In this document: one piece after another, positions 15,825-24,281 of the stretch | How positions within the stretch are numbered: position 1 is the stretch's first letter | Layout of the letters: each line of letters begins with the position of its first letter | NCBI GenBank assembly: GCA_031430375.1 | Contig: JANPBJ010000238.1 | Span: forward strand, 1 to 31,773 | From: JAENVU01 sp031430375 | GTDB taxonomy: Bacteria; Actinomycetota; Acidimicrobiia; IMCC26256; JAENVU01 | DNA: 31,773 nucleotides | Direction: 5' to 3' | The notes under the pieces: generated by a model | Seen by the model: only the letters and a program-made list of their open reading frames with translations | Database searches by the model: none | Told to the model about the DNA's origin: nothing | Translations under genes and position numbers: made by a program

Positions 15825-15841
15825 GCCGACGACGACGGCTC
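15823..15841 (+). terminator. Short hairpin after the cupin gene
   Basis: GAGCCG-ACGACGA-CGGCTC is a perfect 6-bp stem starting inside the cupin stop codon. No U-tract follows, so it is either a weak terminator or an RNA hairpin before the regulator gene. Confidence 0.35.
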
Positions 15842-15892
15842 GGCATCGTTGCCGCTACCGTCGATCTGTATGAAGGCAAGAGCGGGGGCGAC

Positions 15893-17521
15893 ATGAGCAA
15901 CCAGGATCCGCTGGCCGCGGTGCGTCTCGCGCTCGGTCGCTGCGACTGGCAGGACGCGTACGACACCGCCGCGCGCGCGGAGACAGAGCCGGAGCGGGAG
16001 GCGCACCGCCTCGACATGCTCGCCGACGCGGCATGGTGGCTGGGCCGCCTGGACGAGTGCATCGAGGCGAGGGAAGGCGCGTACGCGCGGTACGAAGGGC
16101 TCGGCGCGCGCCGCCGCGCCGGACAATGCGCGGTATGGCTCTATGAGCACTACTGCTTCAAGGCCCGGCCCGCCATCGCCGGCGGTTGGCTGCGCCGGGC
16201 CGGGCATGCACTCGAAGACGATCAACACTGCGAGGAGTACGGGGCCCTGCGCCTCCGCGAGGCGGAGACCGCCCACGGGCGCGGAGAGCTCGGGCCCAGC
16301 GCGGCAATAGCACGCGAAGTCGTGCAACTCGGGCGCCAACTGCAGTCACCCGATCTCGAGGCGGAGGCGCTCCAGGCGCTCGGACGGGTGCTCATCGACG
16401 AGGGCGACACCGCCGAAGGGTTGGCCAACCTCGATGAAGCGATGCTCTTTGCAGTCGAGGGGAGGCTTCGTCCCTACTCAACGGGCAAGGTCTACTGCAG
16501 CCTCATCAGCGCCTGTGAGGCCCTCGGCGATCTCCGACGAGCGGCGGAGTGGAGCGAGGCGACTGACCGTTGGGCCCAGCGTCACCCACTCGCGGTGTTC
16601 CCCGGACTGTGTCGCGTGCACCTCGCGTCGGCTCTTCGTTCCCGCGGCGAATGGGACGATGCCGAGGAGCAGGCCCGACGCGCGTGCGCGGAACTTGCGA
16701 CCCTCAACGTGACGAACGCGGCCGCCGGGTACGCGGAGATCGGCGAGATCCGGCGAAGGATCGGCGATCTCGCCGGCGCCGAGGATGCCTTCAGCCGTGC
16801 CGAGGCGATGAGCGGACAGCCGCAGTCCGGGTTCGCGCTCCTCCGGCTCGCTCAAGGAAACGTCGACGCCGCGTCCGCGATCATCACGCGCGCCCTCGGT
16901 GAGATCACATGGGACCGGCTCCGTCGTGCTCGGCTCCTCCCCGCGCACGCCCAGATCGCGATCGCGGTCGGAGACCTTACGAGCGCGGCGGACGCGCTCG
17001 AAGAGCTCGAGTCGGTCGCGTCCGATTACTCGAGCTCGGCACTGGCCGCGGCCGCGCTCACCACCCGGGGCCGCATCCAACTCGCATCGAACGACCCATC
17101 AGCGTGCGCAACGCTACGGAACGCGGCCGAGCGCTGGCACGAACTCGGCGTCCCGCACGAGGTAGCCACCGCACGCATGCTCCGCGGCGCGGCGTGCCGA
17201 CAGGTCGGCGACATCGACGGCGCCGCGGCATCGCTCGAGGCCGCCCGCGCGCAGTTCGAGCAGCTCGGCGCCGCCCTCGACCTGCGCAACTTGCGGGACA
17301 TCGCTGGCTCCACGCCCGCGCTTCCGTCCGGCCTCACGGCACGTGAGGCGGAGGTTTTGCGCCACGTGGCCACCGGAATGACCAACAAGCAGATCGCAGC
17401 AGCCCTCTTTCTCAGTGAGAAGACCATCTCCCGCCACCTGTCCAACATCTTCGTCAAGATCGACGTCACGTCACGATCGGCGGCAACGGCGTTCGCCTAC
17501 GAACACCGCCTCGTCAACTGA
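15893..17521 (+). CDS. LuxR-type HTH regulator with TPR-like helical repeats
   Basis: A 542-residue transcription regulator. Residues 1 to ~465 are Ala/Arg/Glu-rich helical hairpins of TPR type (for example 'LRRARLLPAHAQIAIAVGDL', 'GDIDGAAASLEAARAQFEQL'). These would sense a protein or ligand or mediate oligomerisation. The last ~65 residues are a LuxR/GerE DNA-binding domain: LTAREAEVLRHVATGMTNKQ, IAAALFLSEKTISRHLSNIF and a final 'VTSRSAATAFAYEHRL'. No receiver domain or MalT-type NTPase is present. I chose ATG 15893 over the frame start at 15821 because the upstream residues overlap the hairpin after the cupin gene; its ribosome site is weak. Targets unknown. Confidence 0.85.
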   Translation: MSNQDPLAAVRLALGRCDWQDAYDTAARAETEPEREAHRLDMLADAAWWLGRLDECIEAREGAYARYEGLGARRRAGQCAVWLYEHYCFKARPAIAGGWLRRAGHALEDDQHCEEYGALRLREAETAHGRGELGPSAAIAREVVQLGRQLQSPDLEAEALQALGRVLIDEGDTAEGLANLDEAMLFAVEGRLRPYSTGKVYCSLISACEALGDLRRAAEWSEATDRWAQRHPLAVFPGLCRVHLASALRSRGEWDDAEEQARRACAELATLNVTNAAAGYAEIGEIRRRIGDLAGAEDAFSRAEAMSGQPQSGFALLRLAQGNVDAASAIITRALGEITWDRLRRARLLPAHAQIAIAVGDLTSAADALEELESVASDYSSSALAAAALTTRGRIQLASNDPSACATLRNAAERWHELGVPHEVATARMLRGAACRQVGDIDGAAASLEAARAQFEQLGAALDLRNLRDIAGSTPALPSGLTAREAEVLRHVATGMTNKQIAAALFLSEKTISRHLSNIFVKIDVTSRSAATAFAYEHRLVN

Positions 17522-17556
17522 ACCCATCTACCGATCCACTGATCGAGCGCGCACGT

Positions 17557-18477
17557 TCAAGGCGCGAGGTCAGTGTGGAGCTGCGCGGCCTGGACGGCGC
17601 GGATGTGATCCGGGATCCGCATCGGGCGACGGGCACCGATGTCGAACGCGAGGTTCACGACTTCGAACGTGACGAGCAGCTCCGCCCGGTCGACGTCGTA
17701 CGCCCACATGATGTTGTGCATCACCTTGTCGGCCAGGGCGACGACCGCACTAAAGCTCTGAATACGGTCACCGAGACGCGGCAGACGCCGGATCACGATG
17801 CGGGTCTCCATCGACGCCCAACCCATGCGTTCGCCGTTGGGCCCCTCGTGCAGCATCTCGGGGAACCGACCACCGGCCGGCTCCCCGGCCCAGACCAGCG
17901 CCGGCGCCATGAACGGGATGTACGAACCGTCGGCATCGCATTCGTCGGCGGACACCGCGCGGACCTTGCGGATGGCGAGGTCGCGCCGGCGCAGATCGGC
18001 GAACGTCGGCGCATGGGCGATGGGGTCGCTGGCCAACGAGATGCTGCGGGTCGCGCCGTGGGCCGGAACCTCCACGAGGCTCGCTCGCGCCTGGGTGACG
18101 ACGGCCGGGGGCACGGTCGCCGCTTCACCGCCCGGAGAGTCGAGCCTCACCCGGTGCACGAACGTGGCGGCGAGGACCCCGGTTTCCTCGTCGGCCAGCT
18201 CGTGGTACAGCACCAGCTCGTCAACGGACGCGTCGACGACCCCGCTACGCACCAGGAGCCGCGCGCCGAGCATCTGCTCGCGATGGTGACGGGTATAGAT
18301 GTCGACGAGCCGGACGGTCAGGTCGGCGGGAGCCCCGAGACTGGCGACGAGCGCTCGGGTTCCGGCTGTGGCATTCACGCCGTAGAACCGCACGTTCATG
18401 TGCCCAAGATGATCGATCTGATCCTCGGTCACCACGCTGCGGTGGGTCTCAGTAAAGGCTGGGCTCGTGGTTTCCAT
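17557..18477 (-). CDS. Acyl-CoA thioesterase-like double hotdog protein
   Basis: A 306-residue soluble protein with two hotdog-fold halves. The N-terminal half has the 4-hydroxybenzoyl-CoA-thioesterase-like 'QIDHLGHMNVRFYGVNA', where the D-H-x-x-H-M region is the usual active-site helix start. The second half carries 'RLPRLGDRIQSFSAVVALAD' and 'VNLAFDIGARRPMRIPDHIR'. It probably hydrolyses an acyl-CoA; chain specificity cannot be read. ATG 18477 is chosen because the longer frame lacks family sequence; GGAGG lies 11 nt upstream, slightly far. A 33-bp piece near its 3' end is echoed at 13607-13639. It is divergent from the DUF2804 gene. Confidence 0.8.
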   Translation of the reverse strand: METTSPAFTETHRSVVTEDQIDHLGHMNVRFYGVNATAGTRALVASLGAPADLTVRLVDIYTRHHREQMLGARLLVRSGVVDASVDELVLYHELADEETGVLAATFVHRVRLDSPGGEAATVPPAVVTQARASLVEVPAHGATRSISLASDPIAHAPTFADLRRRDLAIRKVRAVSADECDADGSYIPFMAPALVWAGEPAGGRFPEMLHEGPNGERMGWASMETRIVIRRLPRLGDRIQSFSAVVALADKVMHNIMWAYDVDRAELLVTFEVVNLAFDIGARRPMRIPDHIRAVQAAQLHTDLAP

Positions 18478-18574
18478 CTGCAGCCGATCCTCCCCGCGCC
18501 GGGCGAGTCGTGGCAAACCGGAGTGCGTCTTCCGGACCGCGGCGACCGCGGTCTTCACGCGGTAGAAACACCGT

Positions 18575-19603
18575 ATGGCGACGCATGAGCTCGAGCTGAC
18601 CGCACCCGTCGACCTCTGCACAGCCGACGGCTCCGGACTCAACCCGTCGGCGAGGGGTTGGTCGCGCCTTCCGCTGCACCGGGCGAATCTGATCGGGCGG
18701 TTCGGGTCGAACAAGCGGTGGGACTACTGGGCGATTCTGGCCGGTGACCTCGTGGTCTCGGCGGTGTACTCCGACATCGATCATCTCGGGTTGGCCGACG
18801 TGTGGTGGGTCGACCTCGTCTCCGGCGAGACCGGAGGCCATGCGATTGTGGTCGCGTCTGATGCGGTCGAGTTACCCGAACGGCCGGGCACCGCGCCGCT
18901 CGTTGTGAACCAAGAAGGTCTCGACCTCGCAATCATCGATGACCCCGCGGGCACGCGCTTGCGCGCACGCTGGACCGAGTCCGACGGTCGTCCCGGCACC
19001 CTCGACGTGCATGTCGCCCTCCCCGCCGGCCACGAGTCGGTGAACGTCGTGATTCCGTGGGACGACGAGACGTTCAACTTCACGTCGAAGCATCAGGCGC
19101 GCGCGGCCGTTGGCGAACTGGTGGTCGGCGACCGTCGTTGGGTGGTGGGCGGCAACGGGTCCGACGCGTGGGGCGTCCTCGACGTCGGGCGCGGGCGGTG
19201 GCCCCACGAGATCTCATGGAACTGGGGCGGCGGCGCGGGTCGGGGCAACGGTCACGTTGTCGGGTTGCAGATCGGCGCGAAGTGGACTGAGGGCACTGGG
19301 TTCACCGAGAACGGCGTGATCGTCGACGGGCGGGTCTCGAAGATCGGCAACGAGTTGCAGTGGGACTACGACTGGGACCAGCCGATGCAGCAGTGGCACA
19401 TCACGGATCCGGGTGGTCAACTCGACATGGTCCTCACCCCGCGCTTCGATAAGTACACCAACGTCGGCGACGGCGGGGATTTCGGAACCGAGGTGCATCA
19501 GGTATTCGGCATGTGGTCCGGACGACTCCAAACTGATGACGGCCTCGAACTCGCGTTTGACGGCATCCAAGGATTCGCCGAGGAAGCTCGACAACGCTGG
19601 TAG
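18575..19603 (+). CDS. DUF2804 domain-containing protein
   Basis: A 342-residue protein of the DUF2804 family, predicted beta-rich and cytoplasmic, function unknown. Recognisable stretches: 'GSNKRWDYWAILAGDLVVSA', 'WWVDLVSGETGGHAIVVASD', 'FNFTSKHQARAAVGELVVGD' and 'WNWGGGAGRGNGHVVGLQIG'. The C-terminus has 'HQVFGMWSGRLQTDDGLELA'. Family members resemble beta-sandwich proteins and are frequent near lipid-metabolism genes. Here the divergent neighbour is a thioesterase-like gene, so a lipid or acyl-CoA link is possible but only inferred. Confidence 0.85.
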   Translation: MATHELELTAPVDLCTADGSGLNPSARGWSRLPLHRANLIGRFGSNKRWDYWAILAGDLVVSAVYSDIDHLGLADVWWVDLVSGETGGHAIVVASDAVELPERPGTAPLVVNQEGLDLAIIDDPAGTRLRARWTESDGRPGTLDVHVALPAGHESVNVVIPWDDETFNFTSKHQARAAVGELVVGDRRWVVGGNGSDAWGVLDVGRGRWPHEISWNWGGGAGRGNGHVVGLQIGAKWTEGTGFTENGVIVDGRVSKIGNELQWDYDWDQPMQQWHITDPGGQLDMVLTPRFDKYTNVGDGGDFGTEVHQVFGMWSGRLQTDDGLELAFDGIQGFAEEARQRW

Positions 19604-19633
19604 CACGGCAACGCAGCGAGGCGCGCCGCAGCC

Positions 19634-20494
19634 CTACGGGACCATGAACTCTCGGAGCGCGCGGACGACGTCGTCGGGACGCTCCTCGTGCGGAAGCAGC
19701 TTGGCGTCGGCAATCTCAACCAGATCTGCGTGAGGAAATTGGTGCAGCATCTGGCGCGCGTTGGCCAACGGGAACGTCGGATCGTCACGACCCCAGATCA
19801 ATCGCACGGGAACTGTGATCTCCGCGTGACGCGTGCGCAGGTCGTCGACCGGCGCCCACTGCGCGCCGAGGAGGTATCGGCGGATGCCGTCGCGTCGGAC
19901 CGCCGAGTTGATGATCGGTTCGATGAACTCGGTCCGGAACTCGCCGCCGAGATGGCTCGGATCCGCGAAGCACCCACCGAACGCCATCGGGGACCGCACA
20001 AACCGCGGCGACCGAGTGAGCGCGCCAAGGATCTCGGCCGAACCCGGGAGTCGCATCAGTGCTTGGTACGTCGGGATCCACGGTGGTCGATGGCCGGGGA
20101 TCTCCGTGTTGATCAGCGCGAGTTGGCGAACCCGCTCATCGCCAAGTGCGAGGTACCGCGCGAATGTTCCGCCGGTGTTGTGCGCGACCACGCCGTAGTG
20201 ATCGAGGCCGAGTGCATCCGCCACTCGATGCAGCGTGGTGCCTTGGCCCGGAAAACTGAAGTCGGTGCGGTCCGTCCACTGCGACTCGCCGAGTCCGGGG
20301 AGATCGACGGCCAGACACGTGAAGCTCGGTGCAAGTTCCGGGATCACGTGGCGCCAGGTAAAGCCCGACAGCGGAAACCCGTGCACGAAGAGGAGCGCAG
20401 GTCCGGTCCCGAATCGGCGCACCGGGACCACTGTGCCGTCCACGTCGACCCGCTCAACCGGCGCCGCGCAGTACGTCTCGCCATTCGTCGTCAT
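19634..20494 (-). CDS. Alpha/beta hydrolase fold protein, nucleophile position Asn
   Basis: A 286-residue single-domain alpha/beta hydrolase resembling haloalkane dehalogenases and epoxide hydrolases: oxyanion 'LLFVHGFPLSGFTWRHVIPE', 'VDLPGLGESQW', the elbow VVAHNTGGTFARYLA, and the acid region 'VRLIWGRDDPTFPLA'. The nucleophile position (Asp or Ser in active enzymes) reads Asn106. The position usually holding the catalytic His reads 'DAKLLPHEERP', so the triad looks altered. The ATG at 20494 overlaps the tetR stop (ATGA), indicating translational coupling. The divergent Rieske dioxygenase suggests a role in the same aromatic pathway, for example binding or transforming a ring product. Confidence 0.85.
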   Translation of the reverse strand: MTTNGETYCAAPVERVDVDGTVVPVRRFGTGPALLFVHGFPLSGFTWRHVIPELAPSFTCLAVDLPGLGESQWTDRTDFSFPGQGTTLHRVADALGLDHYGVVAHNTGGTFARYLALGDERVRQLALINTEIPGHRPPWIPTYQALMRLPGSAEILGALTRSPRFVRSPMAFGGCFADPSHLGGEFRTEFIEPIINSAVRRDGIRRYLLGAQWAPVDDLRTRHAEITVPVRLIWGRDDPTFPLANARQMLHQFPHADLVEIADAKLLPHEERPDDVVRALREFMVP

Positions 20495-21087
20495 CGCCGT
20501 CTGCGACACTGAGCGAGCGCGGCGAAGGTCGCGTCGATGCTCGCCGAGAGGCCGGGAGACCCACTGCGAGCCAGGACGAGGACACCTTGGAACGAGACCA
20601 ACAGTGACGATGCGATCGCGTCGACCGCGATGTCGTCGCGCATGCATCCGGCGGCCTGGGCTCGTTCGACCTGGGTCCGGAGGGCCGCCTCGATCAGGGC
20701 AAAGCCCGCCACCACGGCCGCGCGGATCTCGGGGGCATCGAATGCGGCCTGGCCCGCGGTGACGGTCAGCAGACAGCCGCGCGGGGTGTCCTCGCCGCGG
20801 AATGGTTCAAGGGCGGAGGTGAAGAACGAACGAAGACCGTCGATCGGGTCGTCGGCATCGTCGAGGAATCGTCGGATCCGCCCTCCGACCACTCCTTCGA
20901 CATACCGGTCGACACAGCGCGCGATCAGCTGGTCCTTGTTCGAGAACCGCCGGTAGATCGACGGAGCCCGGAGTTCGAGTGCAACCTCGAGGTCGCGGAT
21001 CGACACCGCGTCACACCCGTCGCGCCAGAAGAGATCGGTGGCGCGATCCAAGACCTCCCGTTCCGTGAACTTGGCTGGTCGCGCCAT
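20491..21087 (-). CDS. TetR family transcriptional regulator
   Basis: A 198-residue repressor-type protein. The N-terminal HTH is 'KFTEREVLDRATDLFWRDGC' followed by DAVSIRDLEVALELRAPSIY and 'RRFSNKDQLIARCVDRYVEG' (residues ~6-65). A helical ligand-binding domain follows, with 'TPRGCLLTVTAGQAAFDAPE' and 'DDIAVDAIASSLLVSFQGVL'. The 'GCLL' segment is typical of AcrR/TetR_C-type members. It is divergent from the Rieske operon over only about 60 bp that contains a dyad (21121-21136), its likely operator. The downstream hydrolase overlaps its stop, so the regulator and hydrolase form one operon. Confidence 0.92.
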   Translation of the reverse strand: MARPAKFTEREVLDRATDLFWRDGCDAVSIRDLEVALELRAPSIYRRFSNKDQLIARCVDRYVEGVVGGRIRRFLDDADDPIDGLRSFFTSALEPFRGEDTPRGCLLTVTAGQAAFDAPEIRAAVVAGFALIEAALRTQVERAQAAGCMRDDIAVDAIASSLLVSFQGVLVLARSGSPGLSASIDATFAALAQCRRRR

Positions 21088-21120
21088 GGGTGCTCCGAAT
21101 TCGACGAACGCTCGACGTTA

Positions 21121-21136
21121 AGTAGCGGTCACTACT
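21121..21136. promoter_or_regulatory. Probable TetR operator between tetR and Rieske genes
   Basis: AGTAG-CGGTCA-CTACT is an inverted repeat with 5-bp arms in the 60-bp divergent gap. It overlaps a TATATT -10 (21136-21141) for the Rieske operon, from which transcription would begin at about 21148, giving a leaderless mRNA at ATG 21149. Confidence 0.55.
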
Positions 21137-21148
21137 ATATTCCTCGCG

Positions 21149-22489
21149 ATGACGTCAGACTCCTCGAGCGAACCGCATGTGACGCTGAATCCGCGGACCA
21201 CCGCCCGGCGCCAACAAGCGCTCGACGGTCGATTGGTGAGCGCCGAAGGCGACCTGGTCAGCCGGCGCATCTTCTCCGATCCCGAGATCTACACCCAGGA
21301 GCGGGAACAGATTTTCGCCCGGTGCTGGCTCTTCCTCGGCCACGAATCCCAGATCCCCGAACCCGGCGACTTCGTCACCACGTTCCTCGGCGAGGACCCC
21401 GTGCTTCTGAGCCGCGACCGCGCCGGCCGGCTCCAAGCTCATCTCAACTCATGTAGCCACCGCGGCATGCGGGTGTGTCGGGCCGACATGGGCAACACCC
21501 ATGTGTTCACGTGTCCGTATCACGGGTGGAAGTTCGGGAGTGACGGTCGCTTGCAGGGCCAGCCGGGACAGAAAACCAACTACGCCAACTTCGACAAGGA
21601 CGAGTGGGGTCTCCTACCGATCCGCATCTCGACGTATGCCGGTTTGGTGTTCGGCACGTTCGATCACGACGCCGAATCCCTCGAAAACTATTTGGGCGAC
21701 GCGCGCTTCTACCTCGACGCGATCTTCGACCGCACCCCGGCCGGGATGGAACTGGTGGGTCCGCACAAGTGGCGGGCCCGGGCGAACTGGAAGCTCCCCG
21801 CCGACAACCAACTCGGTGACGTGTACCACATCAATGTGAGCCACGGCGCCCTCTTCAAGGTCGGCGGCGGCCGGTATCCGAGCGAGCTCGACTATCAGGT
21901 GAACCCTCACCGCGGGCACGGCCTCGCGATGCGTTTCCCCGATGCCGGCGCGGAACGACGGTTGCTCGAGCCCGGCCACACCGAAATCGACGGGGGTCCC
22001 CCGGAGGACCCCGAGCTCACGGCCTACATGGACGATCTCTACCGCCGGATGGTCGAGCACCTCGGTCCGGTCAAGGCTCGAATCAAGGGCACCGCGATGA
22101 CGGTGTTCCCGAATCTCTCGATCCTCGCCGGCGTCCAGACGCTGCGTATCGCGCACCCCCGCGGCGCGACCGATCTCGAGATGTGGTCCTACGCCATCGT
22201 CGACGCGGACGCCCCACCGTCGATCAAACAGAAGCTGATCCAGCGCTACACCTTCCAGTTCGGCACGGCGGGAATCCTCGAGCAGGACGACGCCGAGAAC
22301 TGGCAGGAGTGCACCCGCTCCACCCGGGGTGCCGGAGCGTGGCAGGACGTCTTCAACTACCAGATGGGGATGGGCAGCGAGGGCGTGCATGCCGAGCTCC
22401 CGGGCAGCGTCTCACCCGGCGAGTCCGAGCAGAACCAACGCGCGTTCTACCGCGAGTGGTCACACCGCATCGAGGCGGACCGGCCATGA
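21149..22489 (+). CDS. Rieske ring-hydroxylating dioxygenase, large (alpha) subunit
   Basis: A 446-residue catalytic subunit that inserts O2 into an aromatic ring. Its Rieske cluster ligands are C102-x-H104 (SCSHRG) and C122-x2-H125 (CPYHGW), with the usual 17-residue spacing. The mononuclear iron site shows Asp224-x2-His227-x4-His232 (LGDVYHINVSH), the pattern of naphthalene dioxygenase, and a carboxylate in 'EQDDAENW' (380/381) is the likely third ligand. All key residues are present. The start is ATG 21149 next to a -10 element, so probably leaderless. The beta subunit overlaps by 4 nt. Ferredoxin and reductase genes are not in the window. Substrate unknown. Confidence 0.93.
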   Translation: MTSDSSSEPHVTLNPRTTARRQQALDGRLVSAEGDLVSRRIFSDPEIYTQEREQIFARCWLFLGHESQIPEPGDFVTTFLGEDPVLLSRDRAGRLQAHLNSCSHRGMRVCRADMGNTHVFTCPYHGWKFGSDGRLQGQPGQKTNYANFDKDEWGLLPIRISTYAGLVFGTFDHDAESLENYLGDARFYLDAIFDRTPAGMELVGPHKWRARANWKLPADNQLGDVYHINVSHGALFKVGGGRYPSELDYQVNPHRGHGLAMRFPDAGAERRLLEPGHTEIDGGPPEDPELTAYMDDLYRRMVEHLGPVKARIKGTAMTVFPNLSILAGVQTLRIAHPRGATDLEMWSYAIVDADAPPSIKQKLIQRYTFQFGTAGILEQDDAENWQECTRSTRGAGAWQDVFNYQMGMGSEGVHAELPGSVSPGESEQNQRAFYREWSHRIEADRP

Positions 22490-23007
22490 CGGACGACATC
22501 GCGCAACATCACGCGGTCTCCCAACTCCTCTTCCACGAGGCGCGCCTCGTCGACGAGCGCCGCTTCGCGGAGTGGCTCGACCTCTGGACCGACGACGCCG
22601 AGTATGTGGTTCCGACCCGCCACAATCGTTTGCGTTCGGGCGACGGCGAGCAGTGGAACGTCGACGACGAGCTCGATGCCTTCTTCCACCTGCAGGACGA
22701 GAAGTTCCAGATGCTGCTGCGCACCCTCCGACTCAGCACCGGCCTCGGTTGGGCCGAGGACCCGCCCTCGCGCACTCGCCACATCGTGAGCAACGTCGAA
22801 GTGCTCGACCGATCGGGCGACGAGTTCCACGTGCATAGCGCGCTGCTGTTGTGGCGATCACGCCTCGACGACGAACACCCCGAGCTCATCGCCGGCGGCC
22901 GCTACGACACCCTCCGTTCCACTGCGGACGGACTCAAGATCGCGCGCCGCAAGGTCATTCTCGACGCCACGGTGCTGCCCCTCTCGAACCTCACTGTCCC
23001 CCTGTAG
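22486..23007 (+). CDS. Rieske dioxygenase small (beta) subunit
   Basis: A 173-residue NTF2-like beta subunit that stabilises the alpha3beta3 dioxygenase. Family sequence includes 'LLFHEARLVDERRFAEWLDL', 'WTDDAEYVVPTRHNRLR', 'RTRHIVSNVEVLDRSGDEFH' and a final 'RKVILDATVLPLSNLTVPL'. Its ATG overlaps the alpha stop codon (ATGA), so expression is coupled. Length is normal for the family. A longer in-frame opening upstream is only the alternate frame of the alpha gene. No further dioxygenase component follows; the next gene is an opposing toxin-antitoxin pair. Confidence 0.92.
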   Translation: MTDDIAQHHAVSQLLFHEARLVDERRFAEWLDLWTDDAEYVVPTRHNRLRSGDGEQWNVDDELDAFFHLQDEKFQMLLRTLRLSTGLGWAEDPPSRTRHIVSNVEVLDRSGDEFHVHSALLLWRSRLDDEHPELIAGGRYDTLRSTADGLKIARRKVILDATVLPLSNLTVPL

Positions 23008-23097
23008 ACGGACCAGCTCCGAGCCACGCGACGTGCGTCACCCACACGCGGGTCACGACGGACGCCGAAGCCGTGCTCGGTCAACGCTCGCCCGCGC

Positions 23098-23475
23098 TCA
23101 GGGGCGGATGAGCTCCACGTGCCGACCCGTGGCTGCCACCAGGAGCTCGAAATCGTCGACGTCGGCGGTGACCACGTCGTCGCCATCAACCGCGAGAAGC
23201 GCCACCGCGGCGTCGATGACATCGGACGTCCGGGTCATGCTCAGGAGTTGGCCGGCGGCACGCCCGAGCTGTTCGTCGAGCGGGCGGATCTCTAACCCGG
23301 AGAGGGCTGCCGCGAGCCGCGCCTGACGCGGTCCGCCCCGCCAGACCTGCCCGACCACACCGCCGTGTGTGACCGGCAGTTCACCCTTGCTGTGCGCCGC
23401 CTTGAGGCGAACCCACATCGCCCGATCGTTGCGATCGAGCGCGATCAACGCCCCGGCATCGAGCACCAGGGTCAC
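23098..23475 (-). CDS. PIN-domain toxin (VapC-like)
   Basis: A 125-residue PIN-domain ribonuclease, probably the toxin of a type II pair. The metal-site acids are visible: Asp6 (VLDAGALIALDRND), Asp85/Asp88 (TSDVIDAAVALLAV) and Asp105/Asp108 (VVTADVDDFELLV). The second acidic position common in VapC is Gln43 here (VVGQVWRGGPRQARLA), a variant I recall in actinobacterial PIN proteins, so activity is still plausible. The GTG start at 23475 overlaps the antitoxin stop by 4 nt, the usual antitoxin-first order. Target RNA unknown. Confidence 0.85.
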   Translation of the reverse strand: MTLVLDAGALIALDRNDRAMWVRLKAAHSKGELPVTHGGVVGQVWRGGPRQARLAAALSGLEIRPLDEQLGRAAGQLLSMTRTSDVIDAAVALLAVDGDDVVTADVDDFELLVAATGRHVELIRP

Positions 23476-23783
23476 GCGGACTTCGCCGCCCGGACGCGCG
23501 TCGGCGTGCGTCGGCCGCGCACGACCTTCGCGTCCTCGCGGTCGGCTCGGCGTTGGGAGGCGATCTCCGCGGCGGTGATCTCACCGAACTCGGCCTCGTG
23601 GTAGCCGATGGCATCGTGCAGCCGGGCGAGCTTCTCCTCTCGTCGCGCTTGCTCGGCAAGGGCGGTGTTCACCCACGCACTCAACGAGTCGGCAGCCCCC
23701 GCCGCCACAGCACGGTTCCCCGCCTCAACGAGCTCCGGATCCACCGTGACGGTCACCCGCCGCTTCACTTGTGTCATACCCAC
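23472..23783 (-). CDS. Antitoxin partner of the PIN toxin
   Basis: A 103-residue protein. It opens with a ribbon-helix-helix-like segment (VKRRVTVTVDPELVEAGNRA), then 'DSLSAWVNTALAEQARREEK', a long charged helix and a basic tail (VRGRRTPTRVRAAKSA). The first part would bind operator DNA and the tail would wrap the toxin. GTG 23783 has AAGGAGA at 7-nt spacing; ATG 23777 is the alternative with poorer spacing. It overlaps the PIN gene by 4 nt. A small dyad upstream may serve autoregulation. Confidence 0.8.
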   Translation of the reverse strand: MGMTQVKRRVTVTVDPELVEAGNRAVAAGAADSLSAWVNTALAEQARREEKLARLHDAIGYHEAEFGEITAAEIASQRRADREDAKVVRGRRTPTRVRAAKSA

Positions 23784-23800
23784 ATCATACTCTCCTTCAC

Positions 23801-23811
23801 ATGATCCTCAT
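23801..23811. promoter_or_regulatory. Small dyad upstream of the antitoxin gene
   Basis: ATGA-TCC-TCAT lies just upstream of the antitoxin ribosome site and is a plausible autoregulatory half-site pair. It is short, so support is weak. Confidence 0.3.
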
Positions 23812-23847
23812 ATCTTGAGCCCGATCAGCCGAGGAGCCGCAGCCTGA

Positions 23848-24281
23848 GCAACTCAGCGCCGCGCCGGTCGTTTGTTCCTGGCCGGTGACGCGGCGCATCA
23901 GATGCCACCGTTCCTCGGCCAAGGTATGTGCTCGGGCATGCGTGACGCCGCCAACCTCGCGTGGAAGCTGGCTGCGATCGTCCACCAACGTGCGCCGGAC
24001 GCTCTGCTCAATACCTATCAACGCGAACGCGAACCCCACGTGCGCGCGATCGTGGAACTCGCGGTCGGTTTCGGGCGGCTGATCTGCACCACCGACGTTG
24101 CGGTCGCGGCCGCACGCGATGTCCAACTGCTCGCCGAGCACCACGACGCAGCCGATGCTGCGCAAACTCACCGGAACTCGAGCAACTCCTCGGCGGGCAC
24201 CATTGCGTTGTCGTACGACCGGACCGCTACATCTACGCAACCGGGACCGTGGGCGACATCACCGTCAGCCTTCGTGGCAGC
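23848..24281 (+). pseudogene. Remnant of an FAD-dependent aromatic monooxygenase (MhpA-like)
   Basis: Only the C-terminal half survives. 'RLFLAGDAAHQMPPFLGQGM' (the GDAAH FAD motif) and 'CSGMRDAANLAWKLAAIVHQ' are typical of flavin hydroxylases such as 3-(3-hydroxyphenyl)propionate hydroxylase. There is no N-terminal Rossmann GxGxxG domain: an in-frame TGA at 23845 precedes the fragment. Near 24150 the reading frame breaks. In another frame 'LEQLLGGHHCVVVRPDRYIY' continues the C-terminal thioredoxin-like domain, so an internal deletion has also occurred. It lies close to the Rieske cluster and suggests a former larger aromatic pathway. Confidence 0.7.
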
